Source: Tubulanus polymorphus (taxonomy: Eukaryota; Nemertea; Palaeonemertea; Tubulaniformes; Tubulanidae). Taken from it: a stretch of 64,000 bases of DNA. The stretch spans positions 15,869,307-15,933,306 of the forward strand of contig NC_134031.1 in assembly GCF_964204645.1 (NCBI RefSeq), given 5' to 3'. How positions within the stretch are numbered: position 1 is the first letter of the stretch; every line of letters begins with the position of its first letter. The notes under the pieces were generated by a model. It made no database searches, was not told where the DNA came from, and saw only the letters and a program-made list of their open reading frames with translations. Of this stretch, positions 25,604 to 36,452 are shown piece by piece. The translations under genes were made by a program, and so were the position numbers.

Positions 25604-26703
25604 AGAACAAGGGAGATGGCCATTTTAGGTGTGTAGTGATCAGTATTGGAACCCTTCAATACTGGACTGGGATTTATGGTTACTGGGGGCTCAAATCAGT
25701 CGAGCCTAATGGGAAATCCATGCCCCAACCTCCAGTAGTGGCGTCCTCATCCAATTCTTCCGATTTTTCAACTTCCTTTTTAAATTTGGCTTGAGTTCAA
25801 TGTTTTTTACATGTTTTAACAGAGAGTTAAACTCGGTTTCATTTTTAGGCCCGAAAATGGAACCGATGTTCAACTCTTCTGCTGTAAACACCTCCCGATC
25901 TCAGTTCAAGATTAATTCTATGTCGCATGCACAGCTATTTCCATAATAGTCCAAAATAGTGATTGAGATTGTGTTATCAGTATTGGAGCCTTCTTATACT
26001 GGATTGGTATGGTTACTGGGGGCTCAGATCATTGGAGCCTAATGGGAACTCCACGACCCAACCTCCGGTAGTGGATTCCGCGCCCAATTCTATAAATTAT
26101 TAATGTATGCACAGTTATCTTGAATAGTTAAACAGAACGAGAGAGATGGCCATTTTAGGTGTGTAGTGATCAGTATTGGAACCCTTCAATGCTGGACTGG
26201 GATTTATGGTTACTGGGGGCTCAAATTAATCGAGCCTAATGGGAAGTCCACGCCCCAACCTCCAGTAGTGGCGTCCTCATCCAATTCTTCCAATTTTTTA
26301 ACTTCCTTTTTAAATTTGGCTTGAGTTCAATATATTGTACATGTTTAACAGAGAGTTAAACTCGGTGTCATTTTTAGGCCCGAAAATGCAACTGACATTT
26401 AACTCTTCTGTTCTAAACATCTGAAACAAGTAAATCATTAATTACATATCGTATGCACAGCTATTTCCACAATAGTCCAGAAAAGCGATTGAGATTGTGT
26501 TATCAGTATTGGAGCCTTTCAATACTGGATTGGTATGGTTACTGGGGGCTCAGATCATTGGAGCCTAATGGGAACTCCACGACCCAACCTCCGGTAGTGG
26601 ATTCCGCACCCAATTCTATCAATTTTTAATGCACAATTATCTTGAATAACATAACAGAAAGAGAGAGTAATCGAATGAAACACCCTAATCCGTGTTTACT
26701 GCA

Positions 26704-27899
26704 GATTAATTGAAGAAGTTCCACAATTCGAATTTTATATGAAATAATGTATTAGAACGAAACCACAACGTTTCGGCTGTTGACTAACGGCCATCATCAG
26801 GTGGAAATGACCAGAAAACAGAAGTAACGTAGCATATAAACTTACAGGACATAAACAAAAGCGATGTGTCAGAATAAATGTAAACAGAACAAGTGACAAA
26901 TGAAAACAACCAGGAGTACCGTAGAAACCACAAAATTCTATGAACAGTTAGGATGAATACAAATTATGTAACTAAAGTGGAGTAGAAGCGGATGGGGATA
27001 GCAGTGTGACACGTAGTGACATTAACCAAAATCTAGTAGAGAGTTGATATGTCTAGATGATAATTGTTTATGTGGAGAAAAATCAGTATTTAGATTGGTA
27101 GATAAGTTGGATTTCGAAAGTTTACAAATAAGGGCTGATTCCACTATGTGACTCTTATGGATGTCTTTACAAGGATAAATGAGTTTAGAATTGTGAAAGT
27201 CAAATTTGTGGTTGGTTGTAAAAACATGATTTGCTATCCCACTCTCGGGCTTTTGATTAGGGGTGTCTACCCTATGTTCCTTAATACGTTGACTAGGGTC
27301 GCAATCTTAGTCAAGGCATTAAGGAACATAGGGTAGACATCCGTAATCAAAAGCCTGAGACTGGGATAGCAAATCATGTTTTTACAACCAACCACAAATT
27401 TGACTTACCAAATTCTAAACTCATTTATCCTTGCTAAGACATCCATAAGAGACACATAGTGGAATCAGCCCTTATTTGTAAACTTTCGAAATCCAATTTA
27501 TCTACCAATCTAAATACTGGTTTTTCTCAACATAATCAATTATTATCTAGATATATCAACTCTCTACTCGATTTTGGTTAATGTCTCTATGTGTCACACT
27601 GCTATCCCCATCCACTTCTACTCCACTTTATTAGTTACATATTTGTATTCATCCTGACTGTTCATAGAATTTTGTGGTTTCTACGGTACCCCTTGGTTGT
27701 TTTCATTTGTCACTTGTTCTGTTTACATTTATTCCAACACATCGCTTTTGTTTATGTCCTGTAAGTTTATATGCTACGTTACTTCTGTTCTGGTCATTCC
27801 ATCTGATGATGGCTGTTAGTCAACAGCCGAAACGTTGTGATTTCGGTCTAATAAATTATTTCATATAGAATTCGAATTGTGGGACTTCTTCAATTAATC
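26704..27899. mobile_element. Palindromic Penelope-like element remnant 2
   Basis: Near-identical to remnant 1, with the same arms, centre and outer ends, offset by 2,297 bp. Both right arms keep a CTGATGA box, a stem and GAAAC; here the stem (GGCTGTT/AACAGCC) is a perfect 7 bp. Because the flanking satellite modules are duplicated too, it arose by tandem duplication rather than independent insertion. Confidence 0.78.
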
Positions 27900-28997
27900 G
27901 GAACGAGAGAGATGGCCATTTTATGTGTGTAGTGATCAGTATTGGAACCCTTCAATACTGGATTGGGATTTATGGTTACTGGGGGCTCAAATCAGTCGAG
28001 CCTAATGGGAAATCCATGCCCCAACCTCCAGTAGTGGCGTCCTCATCCAATTCTTCCGATTTTTCAACTTCCTTTTTAAATTTGGCTTGAGTTCAATGTC
28101 TTTTACATGTTTAACAGAGAGTTAAACTCGGTTTCATTTTTTGGCCCGAAAATGGAACCGATCTTCATCTCTTCTGCTGTAAACACCTCCCGATCTCAGT
28201 TCAAGATTAATTCTATGTCGCATGCACAGCTATTTCCATAATAGTCCAAAAAAGTGATTGAGATTGTGTTATCAGTATTGGAGCCTTCTAATACTGGATT
28301 GGTATGGTTACTGGGGGCTCAGATCATTGAAGCCTAATGGGAACTCCACGACCCAACCTCCGGTAGTGGATTCCGCGCCCAATTCTATAAATTATTAATG
28401 TATGCACAGTTATCTTGAATAGTTAAACAGAACGAGAGAGATGGCCAATTAGGTGTGTAGTGATCAGTATTGGAACCCTTCAATGCTGGACTGGGATTTA
28501 TGGTTACTGGGGGCTCAAATCAGTCGAGCCTAATGGGAAGTCCACGCCCCAACCTCCAGTAGTGGCGTCCTCATCCAATTCTTCCAATTTTTTAACTTCC
28601 TTTTTAAATTTGGCTTGAGTTCAATATATTGTACATGTTTAACAGAGAGTTAAACTCGGTGTCATTTTTAGGCCCGAAAATGCAACTGACATTTAACTCT
28701 TCTGTTCTAAACATCTGAACCCAGTAAATGATTAATTACATATCGTATGCACAGCTATTTCCACAATAGTCCAGAAAAGCGATTGAGATTGTGTTATCAG
28801 TATTGGAGCCTTTCAATACTGGATTGGTATGGTTACTGGGGGCTCAGATCATTGGAGCCTAATGGGAACTCCACGACCCAACCTCCGGTAGTGGATTCCG
28901 CACCCAATTCTATCAATTTTTAATGCACAATTATCTTGAATAACATAACAGAACGAGAGAGTAATCGAATGAAACACTCTAATCCGTGTTTACTGCA

Positions 28998-29945
28998 GAT
29001 TAATTGAAGAAGTTCCACAATTCGAATTTTATATGAAATAATGTATTAGAACGAAACCACGACGTTTCGGCTGTTGACTAACGGCCATCATCAGGTGGAA
29101 ATGACCAGAAAACAGAAGTAACGTAGCATATAAACGTACAGGACATAAATAAAAGCGATGCGTCAGAATAAATGTAAACAGAACAAGTGACAAATGAAAA
29201 CAACCAAGGGGTACCGTAGAAACCACCAAAATTCTATGAACAGTTAGGATGAATACAAATTATGTAACTAAAGTTGAGTAGAAGCGGATGGGGATAGCAG
29301 TGTGACACATAGTGACATTAACCAAAATCTAGTAGAGAGTTGATATGTCTAGATAATAATTGTTTTAAGGAACATAGGGTAGACATCCGTAATCAAAAGC
29401 CTGAGAGTGGGATAGCAAATCATGTTTTTACAACCAACCACAAATGTGACTTTCCAAATTCTAAACTCATTTATCCTTGTAAAGACATCCATAAGAGTCA
29501 CATAGTGGAATCAGCCCTTATTTGTAAACTTTCGAAATCCAACTTATCTACCAATCTAAATACTGATTTTTCTCCACATAAACAATTATTATCTAGACAA
29601 ATCAACTCTCTACTCGATTTTGGTTTATGTCTCTATGTGTCACACTGCTATCCCCATCCACTTCTACTCCACTTTATTAGTTACATATTTGTATTCATCC
29701 TGACTGTTCATAGAATTTTGTGGTTTCTACGGTACCCCTCGGTTGTTTTCATTTGTCACTTGTTCTGTTTACATTTATTCTAACACATCGCTTTTGTTTA
29801 TGCCCTGTAAGTTTATATGCTACGTTACTTCTGTTCTGGTCATTCCATCTGATGATTGCTGTTAGTCAATAGCCAAAACGTTGTGATTTCGGTCTAATAA
29901 ATTATTTCATATAAAATTCTAATTGTGGGACTTCTTCAATTAATC
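28998..29945. mobile_element. Penelope-like element remnant 3, centre deleted
   Basis: Third copy, 2,294 bp from remnant 2. The left arm is cut short at about 29364, where it jumps directly to the right arm at AAGGAACATAGGGTAGAC. The right arm is the clearest coding relic in the window: 29340-29783 reads KEHRVDIRNQKPESG, NHVFTTNHKCDFPN and KSHIVESALICKLS. This fits the EHR...H...E pattern of Penelope GIY-YIG C-termini. The arm's GAAAC box is mutated to AAAAC. Confidence 0.78.
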
Positions 29946-31699
29946 AGGACGAGAGAGGTGGCCATTTTAGGTGTGTAGTGATCAGTATTGGAGCCCTTCA
30001 ATACTGGACTGGGATTTATGGTTACTGGGGCTCAAATCAGTCGAGCCTAATGGGAAGTCCACGCCCCAACCTTCAGTAGTGGCATCCTCATCCAATTCTT
30101 CCAATTTTTCAACTTCCTTTCTAAATTTGGCTTGAGTCCAATGTCTTTTACATGTTTAACAGATAGTTAAACTCGGTTTCATTTTTAGGCCCGAAAATGA
30201 AACCGATGTTTAACTCTTCTGCTGTAAACACCTCCCGATCTCAGTTCAAGATTAATTCTATGTCGCATGCACAGCTATTTCCATAATAGTCCAAAAAAGT
30301 GATCGAGATTGTGTTATCAGTATTGGAACCTTCCAATACTGGATTGGTATGTTTACTGGGGGCTCAGATCATTGGAGCCTAATGGGAACTCCACGACCCA
30401 ACCTCCACGGGTGGATTTTCTTTTCAATTTACTTATATTTGGTTTCTGTTTTCCCCCTCCATTCCAATTCCCCCCCCTTGGTATATGTGAACACGGTGAA
30501 ATGTTCCATTACTGAAAGTCAACGGTCACAAGGAGATTCAGTGATCATAGTCTGATCTGAGTAATTAGTAAAGTGTCAAGTAAAGCTACCTCACTGTTTC
30601 AACAACCAGACGTGTGGTTCTACGCTGTTGCGACAAAACTGGCAACAGCGTGAAAAGAAAGACGCATATCTGAACTTGTCGGTTGTTCGGGGAGTACATG
30701 GATTGGTAGAGTAGGGTAGTCGAACGTATCTGGTTGTTGTGTGAGGTAGCTCAGTTTGTCTTAACCGTGGGACGGTTGAATAAGAGAGGTGTATATCTGA
30801 ACTAGCTGGTAGTTCAGGGAGCGCCGTGGAGTTTGTTGACCTAGGTTACTCAGATCAGCTGTGGTTACGGTGTCTGCTTGTGATCAACTTTTGAATTTTC
30901 TACAATGGATGACCCGTTAATCGTGAATCTTTTTGTACCAATTCCCATCTCAACAGTCTCCAAATCTTGAAAACGTCCTTATTGATCTTGGGACGCGTTT
31001 TATCCATCGTCTGGTTCTTCATCCCCTACCGCTTCAACTTTTCAAGTTTCCCCTTCTATCGTTTCCAATTGATAACCTCTGATTCCCCAATGTATTCCAT
31101 AACTCGCCCCTCTCCCTAAATCCTTCCCATCCTAGTGACATTTGGTGTGTACGGTTACTGGGGGCTCATGTCATCGCATGGAGCTTAATGGGAGCCCCCG
31201 CCCCGACGTTCTCCAGTAGCAGATTTCCCATTCGATTTCACGTTACAATTTCGTTTCCGATGTCCCCTTTGAACCCTTTGGTATCTGTGAACACGACAAG
31301 ATGTCCAAATACTGAAGTAGGATATCACAAGGAGGTTCAGTGATCATAGTCTGATCTGAGTAATTAGTAAAGTGTCATGTAAAGCTACCTCACTGTTTCA
31401 ACAACCAGACGTGTGTTTCCACGCTGTTGTGACAAAACTGGCAACAGCGTGAAAAGAAAGACGCATATCTGAACTGGTCGGTTGTTCAGGGAGTACATGG
31501 ATTGGTAGAGTAGGGTAGTAGAACGTATCTGGTTGTTGTGTGAGGTAGCTTAGTTTGTCTTAACCGTGGGACGGTTGAATATGAGAGGTGTATATCTGAA
31601 CTATAGCTGGTAGTTCAGGAAGCGCCGTGGAGTTTGTTGAACTAGGTTACTCAGATCAGCTGTGGTTATTGTATCTTTCTTGTGATCAACTTATATATT

Positions 31700-32821
31700 T
31701 CTTACATTGGCTATCGTAACCCATTGACCCTAAAATCCCAACCCTTCACGCTTTCATCCTTTTTCTTACTTGCCATCATTTTCTAACTCCTCTTTTCTAG
31801 ACCCCGATTTCTAAACCAATGTTAATCATTTGAAAAAATCCCCTCTTCATTACTTCTGGGAGACAATTTCTCAGTTCTCTTAATTCATTATTTTTGGAAT
31901 TACAATAGTAATTCGTAATTTTTTTCTAATCCCTTTTATCGCCTTTTTCATAGTAATCTCAACTAATCACTCTTTTTACATTGTTTCAAGTTTCTTAAAA
32001 CAACATTATGTCAATTCCCCGTAGGTTTCTCTTCCAAAGCGTTTCATCGTGCAGCACTGAACTCTTCATTGCGATACCTCAGCAAATCAAACCAGCATAT
32101 TACGTATTCATCTTTAAGAGTTCTCACCTTATGTGCAAAATTCTTAAAATCTCAGATGATAATTTGAGATGACTTTAAAAGAACATAACTTTTGTATCTC
32201 CGTATCAGTCTTGTATCATATATTTTTTCTCATATCATATCATATATCTTTTATATGTAAAATTTACAACCATTGTTTCAAGAAATACCTATTTACTGAA
32301 AACTATCATGTGCAACTTTTGTCTCTATATTCATGTCAAGTCTCAATATTGCTTTAATTTCAATATTTCTATTATTGTTAGGCTACTTTTTATGACCGAA
32401 TTATTTCATAATGTATATCAAAATGTACTCATCTGATACCCGAAAGCTTTCGTCATAAGTATTTTTCTAATGTATATATATAAAATATATCTGTAAAATA
32501 TACATGTATTTGATTTCATCGTATATTTTTCGTCTTTGCCGTTTCTTGTAGGCAATGGATACATCGAGCAGGTTGGTCGATACAATAAATGAAATGTTAT
32601 AATCGAGATTAGGCTAAAAAAAATTGATACCTTGTTTCTGCTGAGCTTAGAAATTGTAATTTACCCCGTACATTACTTTTTTTGTCGTGATCAATTTTAC
32701 CATACACGGCAGCTATATGAATTAACTGATTACATATAACAAAAATTACCCGGCCGATTAGGAGAAACTAGGTATCACTTTTTCAGCCGTAGGTCGCGTA
32801 AAAATCAGTAATCCGGAAACC
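31700..32821. other. AT-rich spacer
   Basis: Sequence between the satellite region and Ig paralogue 3. No family-like coding signal is seen. A stretch near 32745-32790 (CGATTAGGAGAAACTAGGTA) resembles 55083-55105 in ABCA2, hinting at another short dispersed repeat. Confidence 0.4.
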
Positions 32822-35483
32822 TTATTCTGTCACCCCAACGTACAGATATCTGCCTCTACTTTCGTATAAAGTAGATATCTTACAGATGTAAGTGAATGAA
32901 TTGCGTCTTGTGTAGGTGATGGGTAAATCAGCCAAACTGGCGACCATTTCACCAGAGGTCAACGTTTCCACGCTCGTTATTCGTTCGGCCGTGTTATCGT
33001 TATAGAGAGCAAATGCCGTGTAAAACCCTTTCTTCTTGTAAAATGTTATTTCCGGCCGAGGGTTGCCAGTTGCCGCACACATCCAGTCGATCTGAAACGG
33101 AAGGTAACCAACGTTGAGCCCATTTTTCGACGGTACACTGTCAGTGCAGAAAGATTTATCTCAAAGATTAAATTTAGTATCTTACGGTTTTATCGCCCTT
33201 AATGTGTCTTGCTTTGCCGCGAGGTCCAAGGATCGTGATAGGTTTTATTTTAGTAAACGGTATTAGTCTGCCTTGGTTGCCGGCCTCCATGGTCCAGGTC
33301 TCTTTGGGATCTTTATTAGGCGGTAAATAATACCAGTTCATCGTGTATACACCATTATTCTCAACCGCTACTGGTTTGACAACTTCGTGGTTGTGAACCT
33401 TGTAAACGGTTATAGGCGGCGCTGGGTAGCCATACACAGCCACTTTAATGCCATTTGCTAGAATTTTAAGAAAATTGGTCGGCATTTTGATAAATATTCA
33501 ACAGTAATTAAGATTCGTAGAGGATGTAGAATGGATACAACGAAACGAGAGTAGTACTAGTTTATTATTAGTATTATTATGATTATCATCATTATTATTA
33601 TTATCAATTTACGTTATCATTGATTGTTATTATTACTATTATTATAATTATCAGTTCATTCGCATTTATATATTTTTCATCATATCTTTATACTATTTTT
33701 TTATAATTTTTTAAGTCCTTTTGACCTTAGCATGTATTTATTTTGTCTATGCTATTGACTTTGTTTAATAAAATTTATTTTTACTATAAGAAGAACAATT
33801 TTATTTGACGCACGAGCTTTCGTTACTAGTGTATAGTAGCTTCATCGGGCTTCATTCACCCGATGAAGCCGAAGCTGCCAGGAATTGTAACTTTCTAACT
33901 ACTTATAGCCTTATCCTAACCCTACCCTATTATGATATGTAACGGAACATAACCCTTAACTCTAATCCTAACCCTTCCCCTAACCCTAACCCTCACCCTA
34001 ACCCTAATTCTCTGGGCCCTCTAGACCCTAAACCCTGGACCCTAAACCCTATCCCTTCTGCGATTCAAAAAGCCGCCATTTTGTATCTTTCCAATATCAC
34101 TTCCGTTTTGTGGATGGTTTCAACATTACCTAAATTGCACTATCCACCAGTATAGCGAAAGTTCTTGCGTCAAATGAAATAGTTTTAAGTACTACTCGTC
34201 TCGTAGCGTATTTATTCAACACCCGGTTAACGGTGTATCTAAATTGAAACCGAAACACAGAAAAGCATTTTGAATTACAAGAGAGCTTTCCGTGGATTTT
34301 CCTCTTACAGTTCAGGTTCCGAAAAAATGTCTCACATAACATACGCTCATACCTTTGCCCTCTATCAGAGGTATCGTTTCGTAGATATCGATCGTATCTT
34401 CATAAGTAGGATTGGTTGACGCGTCCGGTAAATCGATCATTCGCACAGTCAGCCGTTTTATGACGCCCTTGTCTGCCCTGGATTGAACGGCGACGCATGT
34501 TCGTAAATGCGGCGTCAATTCCCGAAAAATCAAGCCGTAAAAATACACCGTGGCGCAGTACAGACCCGTAACTCGGTTGTCGGGCGTTTCTATAACGTTG
34601 AGTCTTCCGTATGAAAATAACTTATTCGACAGCCATGAGTAGTTGGCCCCTTCTTCATAACTGCCCAATGTTTTGAACGCCACTGTACCATTCGTTGTAG
34701 ACACATAACGCCATCTATTCGCGGACACTGGTTTGCGAGAGCGGGTTCCGGCTTTAGGTTTATCGGCAGGAACCGTCATATTTACCTTCAGTTCTAGCTT
34801 TCTGGAATTGTCCTCGAGATACAAAACTGATGGAGTAGATTCTATAGTGCCCATCAGTATTTCAAATTTCGAATCTTCAATCGGCCAAAACGGGGCCACA
34901 AATGTATAGGTCTGACAGCCTTTAAGCGCAACCTTTGCTTCGAATGTTGTTCTTGGCTTTTTCAAAACTTCTAAATGTGATATAGCTACCGACAGCTTTG
35001 ACCGGGTAGTTATACCAGTCCGATTTGCCGCAATCGTGAATATGTCATCAGCTTTATAGGATTAAACATACAAAGTTCTAGAAAGCTACAAGAAGATGAG
35101 GTTCCATAATTCGGACGTGAATTAAGCGATCAGGCGGTTTTCTGAAGCAAGTTGTATCATAAACAGGTGGCATTTGATTTTATTTACTTTAACACAAACA
35201 AGTTTGATACGTACTGATTATTGGAACTTCATCTTTAAGCCAAATGATTTCCACATCAAGACCAGTCTCTACTATCAATTCTAGTGATGGTCTGTCTTTA
35301 ACAGTGGTGACTTGCGTCAGTTTCCCCAAAACGTCCGAACACAATTCCTTCAAAGAAAGAATCGATTCCCTAATTAATCAGATTAGAAAACGCACCTTTT
35401 CTCTTAATTAGTAATTCGCCTACCTGGGAAAAACTGCAGCCGACAACACATAGCAGTAAAACACATACACGTAATCGCTCCAT
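32822..35483 (-). CDS. Secreted Ig-like protein, paralogue 3 (inverted)
   Basis: Five exons, consistent phases: 35483-35424 (signal peptide MERLRVCVLLLCVVGCSFSQ), 35347-35215, 35051-34353, 33457-33186, 33091-32822; 477 aa, the same length as paralogue 1. Exon 2 starts ELCSDVLGKLTQV. Exon 3 shows VTGLYCATVYFYG and RTCVAVQSRAD. Exon 4 is almost identical to paralogue 1 exon 4 over ~215 nt, then diverges abruptly. Exon 5 (WMCAATGNPRPEITFYKKK ... YICKISTLYE) is strongly diverged. It is probably secreted; the ligand is unknown. The intron between exons 3 and 4 (~0.9 kb) carries a hammerhead-like fold-back and a degenerate telomere-type repeat tract. Confidence 0.8.
33790..33880. repeat. Short fold-back repeat with GAAAGC/CGATGA boxes
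   Basis: Contains GCACGAGCTTTCGTTACTAG and TAGCTTCATCGGG followed by its inverse CCCGATGAAGC. A related element lies at 53651-53806. On the minus strand it reads CCGATGA, a stem-like stretch, then CGAAAGC, resembling the hammerhead-like layout of the other fold-backs with one core substitution. Confidence 0.6.
33909..34056. repeat. Interstitial telomere-like (CCCTAA)n tract, degenerate
   Basis: Repeated CCCTAA/CCCTAAA units. The cleanest run is at 33976-34007 (CCCCTAACCCTAACCCT, then CACCCTAACCCTAA); degenerate flanks extend to about 34056 with ACCCTAAACCCTGGACCCTA. It lies inside an intron of Ig paralogue 3, far from any visible chromosome end. Confidence 0.8.
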
Positions 35484-36452
35484 GTTTCTGCAATCAGACG
35501 CCATGAACGTTTGACTTGATCACCCTCCGGAAATCAGGAATTTGTATTTAAAAATCTCGCAAGTAATAAATCATCAGGATAAACAACGGTTGGATCGACA
35601 ATTTTCATTAATTTCGACCCAATTAATCCAAATGACCATGTATATATATAATTTTTCTATAACATATATATATGTATATGTAATTATCAATCGCGGATGA
35701 ATTAATTGCTACCATCCCTGATATGCATAGTTTATAGTTATAGTGGATCACCATATCTATACGGGGCAAGATGTCCGCGAAATTTCATTTTACTTTAACT
35801 TCAACTAAGTATAAGATGTAATGATTCTGAAATCAGGAAACGAGATCCACAAGAATCCCGTGACTTCGAAATATTTAAAAAAAATTAATTTGTTTATGCG
35901 ATCATTACTACGTGATATGCCCAAATATTATTACTTCACAGGGGAAACAGTCTTATCTTCATCTTGAAGATTTCATATATGCGATGTATTTCGAGGGTTC
36001 TAAGCCAAACCGTTTTCCAGAGGGGAACATAGGGTTCGGTTGTATCAGCGGTGTAGAACATTACAATCTCGTGTCTATCTAATGCTCATACGTCATAAAC
36101 TAATTATCAAAATCAATTTCTACGTGTATCTGATCAAGATATTAGTGACAGTACTTATCGAACTGAAGCATTCAGCTTCTTCACAGACGATTGTCGGTGC
36201 GGTCGACGCCCACCTCTTATACAGCGACGACGGCAATTACACCCTCTCGGAAGCCGTTATACACTGTATCTACATCGAACTAGCGGTATAAGAGTCTTTT
36301 ACGTATTCAAAGAATCACGATTTCGCGGAGTATTTTCTGTAGTACACAACGTGGCATCTAACCTGTGAAAACGATGTCGAAAAGCAGCGCAAAAGCGATG
36401 GTAACGACGACGATTTGTGGATGATCTACGATTAGTACTACCGTTGGTTACG
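35484..36452. other. Intergenic between Ig paralogue 3 and the Ly6-like gene
   Basis: Divergent upstream regions of the minus-strand Ig gene and the plus-strand Ly6-like gene. A (TA)-rich stretch is at 35640-35680. No coding feature is recognised. A weak open frame at 36040-36291 has no family resemblance. Confidence 0.4.

Larger units (their letters stand above)
21210..31690. repeat. Satellite-like repeat region with ~20 hairpin-bearing modules
   Basis: About 10 kb built from recurring modules. Module A holds TTACTGGGGGCTCAAATCAG followed by CGAGCCTAATGGGAA. Module B holds TTACTGGGGGCTCAGATCAT followed by TGGAGCCTAATGGGAACTCC. A rarer module C (22.86 kb, 31.15 kb) holds GGGGGCTCATG and GGGAGCCCCCG. 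Cores occur at about 21261, 21592, 22067, 22863, 23056, 23388, 23716, 23914, 24243, 25679, 26008, 26207, 26536, 27976, 28306, 28505, 28828, 30020, 30353 and 31155. Another block containing GACAAAACTGGCAACAGCG recurs at 22.3-22.6, 30.5-30.9 and 31.3-31.7 kb. No long open frame is shared. Confidence 0.88.

Noticed and set aside
21255-31225. Satellite modules as spliced-leader or snRNA genes
   Set aside because: An AATTTTT Sm-like string follows some cores, but there is no conserved donor after a leader, no consistent Sm site in module B, and no match to known U-snRNAs.
12240-31690. CRISPR-like regular repeats
   Set aside because: This is a eukaryotic genome, units are hundreds to thousands of bases long, and there are no short unique spacers between short direct repeats.
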